DNA of 64,000 nucleotides, from NCBI RefSeq assembly GCF_900086655.1, contig NZ_LT575476.1, positions 676,164 through 740,163 of the forward strand. The letters run 5' to 3'. A program made the translations under genes and the position numbers. Position 1 is the first letter of the stretch. Each line of letters begins with the position of its first letter. The DNA is from Paenibacillus tuaregi (lineage in GTDB: Bacteria; Bacillota; Bacilli; Paenibacillales; Paenibacillaceae). The notes beneath the pieces are model-generated. The model saw nothing but the letters and a program-made list of their open reading frames with translations, had not been told where the DNA came from and did not search any database. Positions 43,328 through 52,090 of the stretch are shown here, one piece after another.

Positions 43328-45118
43328 TTGAATTCAGGATTTATGAATCCGCTGTCAAAAATGAATGTGAAGCAGCAGCTTATTCTGCTCCTGCTGATCA
43401 TGTTCAGCCCCATCTTCATTCTGTATGCCTACGGAAATTTGAAGGCGGAACAGATTCTGAAGCATCATGTCACCAATGCTTATGTGGAGCTGAACAAGCA
43501 GAACTTTACGCTGATCAACCGGGACATCGATACCGTAAATAAAGTGACCTCCACCGTGATCCAGAACCCGCTTGTCCAGCAGCTGGATGTGCATGTGTCT
43601 GATTCGGTGTATGAGCGGGTGAAGAAATACGAGAAAATCGAGAAGATTCTGAACGGCTACTCGCAGGCTGCAGACGGGCGGGAGCCGATCTATTATTCAC
43701 TGTATGTGTATGATCCGGATGATGCTTATTTTTTCGCGCCGAATTATCCTCAGGTTAAGAAATCGGGTGTTTATTTCGTGTCGAACAAAGACAAGCCGGA
43801 ATGGTTCGACGAGGCTATTGCCAAGAAGGGCAAAGGCTACCTGAGAATCATTGAGGGCATGAACTCGCAGGACAACGAGAAGATGAGCACCTTGGCTTAT
43901 GTCAGGGCAATCAATAATATCTCCAAGGGCGAGACTATCGGTGTGCTGGTGGTCACCAAGATGGATGCGAAGATTGGGGAGTCCTTGCAGACGGTAGACC
44001 TGCCAGACGGCAATATCTACTTCACCGATTGGGACAACCGGATACTGGCTTCCACAGAACCGGAGACTGGGACCCTCCTGCAGCTGCAGGAAGTGAACCA
44101 GAATATGGTGAAGCCGGAGGGCGTAGTGGATGTAATCACGTCTGAGTATATTTATGTCATGAACTATAATCATGCGCTGGAACAGAAGCTCATTTATAGG
44201 GTTCCTGTCAAAGCCCTGCTCCAGCAGCAGAACGAAATGAAACAGGTGATCCAGCTTATCTCTATCGTCTACGCTGCGGTCGTGCTGCTGGTGATGGCTT
44301 ATTTCTGGAAATCACTTATGATGCCGCTTCAGCGGCTGGCCTTCTTCGTACGCAAATATGTTCCAGGCCATTCCGTACCGGTGACCCCGCGCAGAGGCAG
44401 GAATGATGAGGTGAGTGTACTGATTACATCCACCTATGATATGGCCCGCCGGTTGAACGATCTGGTTCAGAATCAGTACCAGATGGAGATCCGTGAGAAG
44501 GAAGCGCAGCTGCAAATCTTATATCAGCAGATTAATCCCCATTTACTGTACAACACGCTGGAGAGCATCTATTGGAAAAGCTCGCTTGAAGGCAACGTGG
44601 AATCGGCAGAAATGATTAAGGAGCTGTCCAAGCTGATGAAGATCAGCCTCAGCCGCGGCAGGGAGCTGATTACGCTCGAGGAAGAGCTGGAGCATGCCAA
44701 GGCCTACATCAAGCTCCAGCAGATGCGATACGATTACAGCTTCAAGGTGGTCTGGGATATTTCCGGGGATACGCTGGAGCAGCTTATTCCGAAGATTACC
44801 CTGCAGCCATTGATTGAAAATGCCATTATCCATGGGGTCAAGAATATGGAGGATGACGGGGTAATCCTCATCCGGGCCTGGAGAGAACAGGGGAATATGC
44901 TGATTCGGATTGAGGATAACGGGTATAAGATGACCGACTATGCGGCGATTGACAGGCTGCTGAATGACGAGTTGCATGATCCGTCCACGGGTTATGGCAT
45001 TCGGAATATCCATCAGCGCATCCGGCTTCATTTCGGTCCTCTATATGGTCTCAAATATATGAGACGCGAAGAAGGTGGAACATCGGTAACCATCATTCTC
45101 CCTGCCGACCAGATATAG
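43328..45118 (+). CDS. Two-component sensor histidine kinase, YesM family
   Basis: The 596-residue protein starts at TTG behind GGAGGTG. One membrane helix at about 15-37, an extracellular sensor of about 260 residues, a second helix at about 295-320 and a HAMP linker precede the His_kinase domain. Phospho-acceptor H405 is in INPHLLYNTLE, with an ATPase domain after it (LQPLIENAIIHGV). This layout is typical of YesM-type kinases that control sugar import. It pairs with the AraC-type regulator 29 bases downstream and likely senses the GH65 substrate outside the cell. Confidence 0.92.
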   Translation: MNSGFMNPLSKMNVKQQLILLLLIMFSPIFILYAYGNLKAEQILKHHVTNAYVELNKQNFTLINRDIDTVNKVTSTVIQNPLVQQLDVHVSDSVYERVKKYEKIEKILNGYSQAADGREPIYYSLYVYDPDDAYFFAPNYPQVKKSGVYFVSNKDKPEWFDEAIAKKGKGYLRIIEGMNSQDNEKMSTLAYVRAINNISKGETIGVLVVTKMDAKIGESLQTVDLPDGNIYFTDWDNRILASTEPETGTLLQLQEVNQNMVKPEGVVDVITSEYIYVMNYNHALEQKLIYRVPVKALLQQQNEMKQVIQLISIVYAAVVLLVMAYFWKSLMMPLQRLAFFVRKYVPGHSVPVTPRRGRNDEVSVLITSTYDMARRLNDLVQNQYQMEIREKEAQLQILYQQINPHLLYNTLESIYWKSSLEGNVESAEMIKELSKLMKISLSRGRELITLEEELEHAKAYIKLQQMRYDYSFKVVWDISGDTLEQLIPKITLQPLIENAIIHGVKNMEDDGVILIRAWREQGNMLIRIEDNGYKMTDYAAIDRLLNDELHDPSTGYGIRNIHQRIRLHFGPLYGLKYMRREEGGTSVTIILPADQI

Positions 45119-45147
45119 AACATGAGAGAAGACAAAGGAGGAATCCC

Positions 45148-46473
45148 ATGTACAATGTATTAGTTGTGGATGATGAGCCGCTGATTTGCAAAGGCCTGCA
45201 CAATTTGCTCTTGTCCTCAGGTTTGAGCATACAACAGGTGTATACAGCCCATAGCGGGTATGAAGCCCTGGATTTTATACGAATGGAAGAGATTGATCTG
45301 CTGGTGACCGATATTCAGATGGGGGCCATGAACGGCATCGAGCTGATGCATCAGGCCAAAATGATCAGACCCCGGCTGCAGGCGATCATCATTTCAGCTC
45401 ATGAGAATTTCCAATATGCCCAGATGGCTCTGCGGCTCGGAGCCAAAGACTATCTTATCAAACCGCTGAACAGTGAGCACTTTCTAGATAGTGTGCGCAA
45501 TGTGCTTCTTAAGATGGATAAGCCGATTCCGGGGTTAGAGGAGATTATGGCGGATATGGATGAGCATTTTCATATGGAGGAACCTCTTCCCGCCAGTACA
45601 GAACAGCTTAACCGGCTGCTGGAGAACCCTGCTGCTGTGCTTGATGGCCCTCTCGGCGCAAACGAAGGGTATGGACTTGGATTATATGGACCTTATTATG
45701 CCATTATCAAACTCCAGATGAATCCGAACTCCCGCTCTGAAGGCCATTTCTCCTCTAGGGATCTCCAGCTGTTCAGGTATGCGGCGCTGAACATTGTTCA
45801 GGAATTGATGGAGCAGGAATGGAATGCCACGTCGTTCTACTCGTCAAGCCGGGAGATCAGTGTGATTGTACAGTGGAGTGAGAAGGAGTATGAGGAGCCA
45901 GGCATTAACAAAATCAACCAGCTGGAGATGATCGGGCGAAGCCTTCATTATCATATTCATAAATATTTGGGGATGCACTGTGTAATTGGCATCAGCCAGA
46001 TTCTGAAGGGGATCGAATTTCTGGAGATTCTGAACAAGCAGGCGGGCAAGGCCATCCATTGGAACCAGAAGCATGGGGACCATTATGTCTTTTACTATGG
46101 TGATTTCAACTGGAATGTCTACTCCAGCGACCCTTCTGAAGAGGAAATGAGCAAGCAGAGCAACTGGATTGTTGAGAAGACGAAGCAGTATATCGAGGAG
46201 AACTATGCCCAGAAGGGCCTTACCATACATGAAGTAGCCAAGAAGAATCATGTCAGTCCCAACTACCTGAGCTATCTCTATAAGAAGACTACGGGATATA
46301 ACCTGTGGGAGTACGTCATTAAGCTTCGGATGGAAGAGAGCCGCTCGCTCATTCTGAATACAGACCTGCGCCGGTATGAGATCGCCGAGAAGGTCGGTTA
46401 TGAGTCACCAGAGCACTTCAGCAAGATTTTCAAGAAATATTATGGCATGAGCCCAAGTGAATTGAAGAAGTAA
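45148..46473 (+). CDS. Response regulator with AraC-type DNA-binding domain, YesN family
   Basis: The 441-residue protein has a receiver domain (1-120) with phospho-acceptor D55 in LLVTDIQMG and the acidic pair D8-D9, and a central region of about 200 residues of unassigned fold. Two AraC helix-turn-helix motifs from about 340 follow (LTIHEVAKKNHVSPNYLSYLYK, RYEIAEKVGYESPEHFSKIFKK). It would activate transcription, most plausibly of the adjacent importer and GH65 operons, when phosphorylated by the YesM-type kinase. Confidence 0.93.
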   Translation: MYNVLVVDDEPLICKGLHNLLLSSGLSIQQVYTAHSGYEALDFIRMEEIDLLVTDIQMGAMNGIELMHQAKMIRPRLQAIIISAHENFQYAQMALRLGAKDYLIKPLNSEHFLDSVRNVLLKMDKPIPGLEEIMADMDEHFHMEEPLPASTEQLNRLLENPAAVLDGPLGANEGYGLGLYGPYYAIIKLQMNPNSRSEGHFSSRDLQLFRYAALNIVQELMEQEWNATSFYSSSREISVIVQWSEKEYEEPGINKINQLEMIGRSLHYHIHKYLGMHCVIGISQILKGIEFLEILNKQAGKAIHWNQKHGDHYVFYYGDFNWNVYSSDPSEEEMSKQSNWIVEKTKQYIEENYAQKGLTIHEVAKKNHVSPNYLSYLYKKTTGYNLWEYVIKLRMEESRSLILNTDLRRYEIAEKVGYESPEHFSKIFKKYYGMSPSELKK

Positions 46474-46612
46474 AAATAACTATGATTCAAATAGATATAC
46501 ACATGTGAACTTCCCCCCTTCTTATCTACAATGAGTGAAGACACAGGAATGAACCGGGATGCTGGATAAGGTTCAGCCCGTGTCCGAAATAAAAGGGGAA
46601 TGAGGGAGTTAG

Positions 46613-47536
46613 ATGGAGCAGCCGGAAGTAACCGCCACATACCAGAAGCTAACAAAACCGGACTATACGGCACGATCAGGAAGGTGGAGAAAACATTTGT
46701 GGGGGTACGCCTTTCTGGTCCCCGCGATTGTGGTTTTCACCTTGTTCTTATGGATGCCTATTTTTAAGGGGATTGTCAACAGCTTCTTCCATATTGATTA
46801 TGTCAAAGGAAGCAGCTTTGTAGGATTGGATAATTACAAGCAGGTGCTGAACGACCCGGACACATGGAAGGCCGTGAAGAACACCCTGTATTACATGTTC
46901 CTGTGTCTGATTATCGGGTTCTGGGTGCCTATTGCCGCTTCAATTGCTATTTCGGAGCTTCGTAAATTCCAGGGCTTTGTGCGGATATCCGCTTATCTGC
47001 CTTATGTCATGCCGGGTGTCGTGCTCTATGGGGTATGGAGATGGATGTATGACCCGGTAGGACCGCTGAATGCGGTTCTTTCGAAATTCGGTACCGAATC
47101 GATATCGTTTATTTCTGACAGTGCCTGGTCGATGATCTCCCTGGTTGTTATGGAGACGTGGCAGCAGTTTGGTTCTGCCATGCTGATTTATCTTGCGGCT
47201 GTGCTCAGTATACCGCGAGACTGGTATGAGGCCGCTGAGATTGATGGGGCGGGTGTATGGAACCGTATCCGGTACATCACCCTTCCGTCCATGAAGGGAC
47301 TTATTATCTTGATGCTGATTCTTCAGGTTATCGGTACCTCCCAGGCCTACCAATCCCAGATGGCCCTGCTGGACGGTGGACCGAACAAAGCGACCCTGAC
47401 CTATGCGCTTCATATTGTGAAGTATGCATTTACCAGTCAGGATTACGGTGCGGCTTCGGCGCTCGGGGTGCTTATGTTCATAGTACTTGGCATTCTGGGG
47501 ATTATTCAGTTCAAGCTGAACAAGGAGGAATACTAA
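46613..47536 (+). CDS. Sugar ABC transporter permease, CUT1 (LplB/UgpA-like)
   Basis: The 307-residue protein has six membrane helices and the permease EAA loop (YEAAEIDGAGVWNRIRYITLP) that docks the ATPase. It is one half of the membrane channel of a carbohydrate importer; the next gene is the other half. GAGGGAG lies before the ATG. A 139-base gap separates it from the response regulator and may hold a regulated promoter. No ATPase gene is linked, as in many bacillary CUT1 systems served by MsmX. Confidence 0.93.
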   Translation: MEQPEVTATYQKLTKPDYTARSGRWRKHLWGYAFLVPAIVVFTLFLWMPIFKGIVNSFFHIDYVKGSSFVGLDNYKQVLNDPDTWKAVKNTLYYMFLCLIIGFWVPIAASIAISELRKFQGFVRISAYLPYVMPGVVLYGVWRWMYDPVGPLNAVLSKFGTESISFISDSAWSMISLVVMETWQQFGSAMLIYLAAVLSIPRDWYEAAEIDGAGVWNRIRYITLPSMKGLIILMLILQVIGTSQAYQSQMALLDGGPNKATLTYALHIVKYAFTSQDYGAASALGVLMFIVLGILGIIQFKLNKEEY

Positions 47537-47537
47537 G

Positions 47538-48410
47538 ATGGCAGCCAATGATAGAGGAATTCTATCCTCCTATGACCTGAAGAAGCCAATGAACAAGCTG
47601 GTATACGGCCTGATGCTGATTGTGATTGCGGGTATGGTCGTAACTATGCTGTATCCGATTCTGATGACAATGTTTAACGGGCTTAAGTCCAATGAGGAGG
47701 TCAACAGCTTTCCGCCGCACTTTTTCCCGGACTCCTGGAACTGGTCAAATTTGAAGGAAGGCTGGGAATATATTAACCTGCTGGGCTTTTTGAAAAATAC
47801 GATTTTTGTGTTCGCAGGCAACCTGTTCATGACCGTTGTTGTGCTTGGATTGGCCTCCTTCAGCATTTCCCGGCTGAATGTGCCGTACAAGCGGGCCATC
47901 TATTTCTTCTTTTTGATGACCTTGTTCGTACCGGCAGCCAGCTACCTGATCCCGAGCTTTTTGAATTTAAGAGATTTTGGCATGCTCAATACGTACTGGG
48001 CTTTCTGGCTCCCTGCGGGAGCAAGTGCGTTCAATTTCCTGCTGATGAAGAACTTCTTCGACGGGATTCATATGGAGATTCTCGAGGCGGCGAAGATGGA
48101 CGGAGCTTCTGATCTGACCAGCTTCTTCCGGATCGCAATGCCCCTGTCCATTCCTATCTTCTCTACCTTGGCGATCTTTATATTCTCCGCCGCATGGAAT
48201 GACTGGTTCTGGCCATCACTGGTAATGCAGACCGAGGATAAGTACACGCTGGCTACAGCGATTTTTAAATACGTAATCAATGTCCGCTCGCTCGATACCA
48301 ACATCAAGTTTGCCGTACTGTTCCTGGTTATGGTACCGCCTATCGCTGTATTTCTCCTGTTCCAGAAGTTCATTATGCGCGGGGTGACCATGTCTGCGGT
48401 CAAAGGGTAA
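47538..48410 (+). CDS. Sugar ABC transporter permease, CUT1 (LplC/UgpE-like)
   Basis: The 290-residue protein has six membrane helices, the EAA loop LEAAKMDGASDLTSFFRIAMP, and the C-terminal FQKFIMRGVTMSAVKG ending common to UgpE/MalG-type permeases. It starts one base after the stop of its partner permease and would form a heterodimer with it. Confidence 0.93.
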   Translation: MAANDRGILSSYDLKKPMNKLVYGLMLIVIAGMVVTMLYPILMTMFNGLKSNEEVNSFPPHFFPDSWNWSNLKEGWEYINLLGFLKNTIFVFAGNLFMTVVVLGLASFSISRLNVPYKRAIYFFFLMTLFVPAASYLIPSFLNLRDFGMLNTYWAFWLPAGASAFNFLLMKNFFDGIHMEILEAAKMDGASDLTSFFRIAMPLSIPIFSTLAIFIFSAAWNDWFWPSLVMQTEDKYTLATAIFKYVINVRSLDTNIKFAVLFLVMVPPIAVFLLFQKFIMRGVTMSAVKG

Positions 48411-48545
48411 TCCACGCCAAGCAAGCGTAATTGCACACACAAAGGGCATAGGAATACACCTCGTGTGAAGAACGGATGTTCAATATGATGAGAGAGCAGG
48501 GCGGTAAGCCTTGAACACTAACAAATAGCGAAAAGGGGAGTTTCA

Positions 48546-49982
48546 ATGCGCAAGTTCTCAGCAGTTCTGTTATGTATGCTTCTCCTGGGCACTATGCTCT
48601 CGGCCTGCAGCGGGGGTACGGCACCGAAGAAAGAAGCGGAGGGCTCCGGAGCCAACAACAATTCTAATACGGGTAATACGTCCGGCAGCGAAGATATCAC
48701 GAAGAAGAAGATTACGATCAAAATCCATTATCCTACACCCGATTTGAAGGTCATGCGGGCTCAGGAGGATGATAAGATCAAGCGTTTCCAAGCGGAATAT
48801 CCGAATGTGGAGATCATTAAGGATGACTGGCAGTACAAGATTGAAGAGATCGGTGTCAAGATGGCGTCCAATGAGGCCCCGACGATCTTTAATACCTTTG
48901 CAACCGAAGCGAATTTCCTGGTTGAAAAAGGCTGGGTAGCCGATATTACGGACCTGTATAATAATTGGAAGTACAAAGATCAGATGAACCCTGTGCTTCA
49001 AGATCAATTTGTAATCAACGGTAAAGTTTACGGGCTTGCTTATAATGGTTATGTCGTATCTACCGTACTGAACAAGAAGCTGCTCGATGCCAAGTCTGTA
49101 GCGGTGCCACCGGTGGATTGGACATGGGACGATATGCTGAATACAGCCAAAAATGCGGCTAACCCAGCCAAGGGCGTGGCGGGCATTGCCCCAATGGGCA
49201 AGGGCAACGAAGCTGGCTGGAACTGGACGAACTTCCTGTTTGAAGCTGGTGGAGAGATTGAGAAGAATGAAGGCGGCAAGGTAACCGCAACTTTCAATTC
49301 GGAAGCGGGGATTAAGGCTTTGGACTTCTACAAAAAGCTGAAATATGAAGCAAACGCCATTCCGAAGGACTGGGCGCTTGGCTGGGCAGACGCGGTTAAT
49401 ACGTTCCAGCAGGGCCGCACAGCCATGGTTATGGCTGGAGCTGCTGATGTGATTGAACCTGCGCTGAATCAGGGAGGCATGAAGCCTGAGGATGTGCTGA
49501 CTTATCCAATGCCAGCAGCCGAGAAGGGCGGCAAGCATACAGGAATCCTAGGCGGGAATTATTATGTAATTAACCCGAATGCAACCAAGGACGAACAGGA
49601 AATGGCGTTCCGTTACATCACCTTTGATTATTTCTCTGAAAAAGGTCTTCAAGCACTGGAAGCCAACATTCAAGAACGTAAGACCAACGGCAAGTATTAT
49701 GTGCCTCAGTTGATGGACTACTTCAAAGCTGACTCCGATTTCGGCAAGAAGACACAGGCCATCTATGACAAGTACGATAATATCTATAAATACAATCCGG
49801 AAATCACAGCACTGCTTGATGGCAAGCCAGAGGCTCAATTCGGCACACAGGATTATTATGCGGAGATGTCCAACGTGATCCAAGAGACCTTCTCCAAGAA
49901 GGATATGGACAGCAAAGCACAGTTGGACACAGCTGCGAAGAATGTGCAGGAAAAGGTGTTTGACAAGCTGAAAGCTCAATAA
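48546..49982 (+). CDS. Sugar-binding lipoprotein of the ABC importer
   Basis: The 478-residue protein has a lipoprotein signal peptide with lipobox LSAC (C21), a polar Ser/Asn/Gly linker, and a family 1 extracellular solute-binding fold (TIKIHYPTPDLKVMRAQEDD, GLAYNGYVVSTVLNKKLLD, MVMAGAADVIEPAL). It should capture an oligosaccharide, perhaps an alpha-glucobiose, and pass it to the two permeases. AAAAGGGGAG precedes the ATG. A 135-base gap before it could allow separate or boosted expression, as is common for binding proteins. Confidence 0.92.
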   Translation: MRKFSAVLLCMLLLGTMLSACSGGTAPKKEAEGSGANNNSNTGNTSGSEDITKKKITIKIHYPTPDLKVMRAQEDDKIKRFQAEYPNVEIIKDDWQYKIEEIGVKMASNEAPTIFNTFATEANFLVEKGWVADITDLYNNWKYKDQMNPVLQDQFVINGKVYGLAYNGYVVSTVLNKKLLDAKSVAVPPVDWTWDDMLNTAKNAANPAKGVAGIAPMGKGNEAGWNWTNFLFEAGGEIEKNEGGKVTATFNSEAGIKALDFYKKLKYEANAIPKDWALGWADAVNTFQQGRTAMVMAGAADVIEPALNQGGMKPEDVLTYPMPAAEKGGKHTGILGGNYYVINPNATKDEQEMAFRYITFDYFSEKGLQALEANIQERKTNGKYYVPQLMDYFKADSDFGKKTQAIYDKYDNIYKYNPEITALLDGKPEAQFGTQDYYAEMSNVIQETFSKKDMDSKAQLDTAAKNVQEKVFDKLKAQ

Positions 49983-50006
49983 TTGTTTCGTTCTCTTAAA
50001 AGAATC

Positions 50007-50048
50007 ACATCAAATAGGCTCCTGCCCCGGCGGGAGTCTATTTGATGT
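50007..50048. terminator. Strong hairpin after the binding-protein gene
   Basis: ACATCAAATAG/CTATTTGATGT and CTCC/GGGAG stems are 24 bases after the stop codon. The T-tract is missing, so efficiency is uncertain. Confidence 0.6.
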
Positions 50049-50151
50049 AAGAGCGGGAAGGGGGCCTTGCAGAGGAAGTAGGGTAACGGACCAATAAAGG
50101 GGCAGACCAGATCAAGAAAGCAGACCAGACTGAGTGATAGGCCAACAAAGA

Positions 50152-50226
50152 AGTGGTTGACCGCCGTCATGCAATGCCACAGCGCGCGCTGGGGCTTCAT
50201 GCGGTGCAGTAAGGCTGCGTAACCAT
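50152..50226 (+). repeat. Hairpin related to the one at 6826
   Basis: GTGGTTGACCGCCG..., closing with GCGTAACCA, contains the palindrome CAGCGCGCGCTG. The first ~45 bases resemble 6826-6875 (GTTGAC, CGCCG, ATGCAA, GCCA and GCTTC in the same order). Confidence 0.4.
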
Positions 50227-50510
50227 TAAATGTTTAACACATGGACAGCTAGCTTGACTAAAATGACAGTATGGAGTAAACAACAAATCAAATAGTAGAC
50301 AAGATAACAATCATGTATTGAGAGAAATACAAACTGTAGCCAGTGATAGAAAATTAATAGTAGATTACATAAGCAGGGAACAGCCTGTAGCCCCAGATCA
50401 CCTTGACGTGATAGAAAATCTATGCAATGCTCCGAGCTCAATGTTCCAAGCCCAAGTCCAAATCATGAACCCCAAAGCACAAAACCTAATGTACAGATCC
50501 TATAATGTAC

Positions 50511-50648
50511 AGACCCCAGACCCCAGACCCCAGAGCTCAAAACCCAAAACCCAAAACCCAAAACCCAAAACCCAAAACCCAAAACCCAAAACCCAAAACC
50601 CAAAACCCAAAACCCAAAACCCAAAACCCAAAACCCAAAACCCAAAAC
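50511..50648. repeat. Heptanucleotide tandem array (CAGACCC then AAAACCC)
   Basis: Three CAGACCC units (50513-50533 region) lead into about fifteen near-perfect AAAACCC units up to about 50648, keeping the 7-base period. There are no spacers, so it is not CRISPR. The array sits in the convergent gap between the binding-protein gene and hemL. The 7-base period makes each frame read a repeated NPKPKTQ (or, reversed, FWVLGFG) peptide, which is an artefact. Confidence 0.92.
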
Positions 50649-50680
50649 ATAGAGCATCCATCCACTTGCACCGACACGAA

Positions 50681-50716
50681 CAACAGCCCGTCCAGCTATT
50701 GCCGGACGGGCTGTTG
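50681..50716. terminator. Hairpin at the 3' end of hemL
   Basis: CAACAGCCCGTCC pairs with GGACGGGCTGTTG around 10 bases, 15 bases from the hemL stop. T-runs are weak on both strands. Confidence 0.65.
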
Positions 50717-50731
50717 CCATGTTCAGACTGC

Positions 50732-52042
50732 TTATGCTTTCATCTTGCGGAACGCATTGTCCGCTGCTTCCAGCGTAAAATCAATATCCGCATCCGTATG
50801 AGCCGTGGTCAGGAACCACGCTTCATATTTGGATGGGGCAAGGTTGACACCCTGCTCCAGCATGTGCCGGAAGAAGGCGGCGAACTGCTCGCCATCGGTG
50901 TCCTGCGCTTCATCGTAATTCGTGACCGGGTGGTCGCAGAAGTGGGTCGAGAAGGCGCCGCGGATCCGGTTGATCGTAAGCGGCACCTCGTGGCGGGCGG
51001 CGGAAGCGCCAAGGCCTTCCGTCAACCGTACGGCAAGGCGCTCCATCTCGTCGTAGACGCCCGCGCCTTGCAGCACTTCCAGGCAGGCGATGCCTGCCGA
51101 GATCGAGGCGGGGTTGCCCGCCATCGTACCGGCCTGGTAGGCCGGGCCGAGGGGAGCCACCTGCTCCATGATCTCCTTGCTGCCGCCGTATGCGCCGATC
51201 GGCAGGCCTCCGCCGATGATCTTGCCCAGCGCCGTCAAGTCCGGCTTGATGGCATCATGGTTCGCGAGGCCCGCGTAAGTCTGCGCGGACCCGTAATGGA
51301 AGCGGAAGGCGGTGATGACCTCGTCATAGATGGCGAGGGCGCCGTATTCCCGCGCGAGCTTGCAGAGGCTCTCCAGGAAGCCGGGCTCCGGCATAACCAT
51401 ACCGAAGTTGCCGACGATCGGCTCAACCATCACGGCAGCAACATCCTCGCCCCATTTGTCCAGTGCATCCTTGAGTGCATCCGGATTATTGAACGGCACC
51501 GTGATCACTTCATGTGCGATGCTGGTCGGTATGCCCGCACTGTCCGGGATGCCCAGCGTCGAAGGGCCTGAGCCGGCCGCGACCAGTACCAGATCGGAGT
51601 GGCCATGATAGCATCCGGCAAACTTAATGATTTTGTTGCGTTTCGTATAGGCACGGGCGACGCGGATTGTGGTCATGACCGCCTCTGTACCGGAATTGAC
51701 AAAGCGGACCTTATCCATGGAGGGAATGGCCTCCTTGAGCTTAACCGCCAGCTGAATTTCCAGCTCGGTCGGCGTACCATAGAGCACGCCGTTTGCTGCC
51801 GCCCGGGTGATCGCCTCGGTAATATGCGGATGGGCATGGCCGGTAATGATAGGGCCGTATGCGGCCAGATAATCGATATACTTATTGCCGTCAACATCCC
51901 AGAAGTAGGCTCCCTGGGCCCGGCTCATGAACACAGGGGCACCGCCGCCCACCGCTTTGAAAGAGCGGGAAGGACTGTTGACGCCGCCAACGATATGTTT
52001 GAGCGCCTCCTGGTATAAGTGTTCGGATTGGTTGCGGTTCAT
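50732..52042 (-). CDS. hemL: Glutamate-1-semialdehyde 2,1-aminomutase
   Basis: The 436-residue class III PLP enzyme has K274 (in [14 protein letters not shown]) as the cofactor lysine, the [14 protein letters not shown] cofactor-binding stretch and GCYHGHSD. It converts glutamate-1-semialdehyde to 5-aminolevulinate for haem synthesis. No other haem genes are nearby. Bacilli commonly carry a second copy (GsaB) outside the hem operon, and this may be that copy. The 51000-51400 part is strikingly GC-rich. It starts 48 bases after the LCP gene on the same strand and may be cotranscribed with it. Confidence 0.93.
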   Translation of the reverse strand: MNRNQSEHLYQEALKHIVGGVNSPSRSFKAVGGGAPVFMSRAQGAYFWDVDGNKYIDYLAAYGPIITGHAHPHITEAITRAAANGVLYGTPTELEIQLAVKLKEAIPSMDKVRFVNSGTEAVMTTIRVARAYTKRNKIIKFAGCYHGHSDLVLVAAGSGPSTLGIPDSAGIPTSIAHEVITVPFNNPDALKDALDKWGEDVAAVMVEPIVGNFGMVMPEPGFLESLCKLAREYGALAIYDEVITAFRFHYGSAQTYAGLANHDAIKPDLTALGKIIGGGLPIGAYGGSKEIMEQVAPLGPAYQAGTMAGNPASISAGIACLEVLQGAGVYDEMERLAVRLTEGLGASAARHEVPLTINRIRGAFSTHFCDHPVTNYDEAQDTDGEQFAAFFRHMLEQGVNLAPSKYEAWFLTTAHTDADIDFTLEAADNAFRKMKA

Positions 52043-52090
52043 ATGACTTAATCTTCCTTTCTGATTAGGCAGCCTGCCGTTTCACATATT

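Noticed and set aside
50511..50648. CRISPR array
   Set aside because: The repeats are 7 bases long and abut one another with no spacers.
50318..51571. 417-residue + strand reading frame with NPKPKTQ repeats
   Set aside because: Its first part is the heptamer array, which is open in all frames because seven is not a multiple of three, and the rest is antisense to the well-supported hemL.
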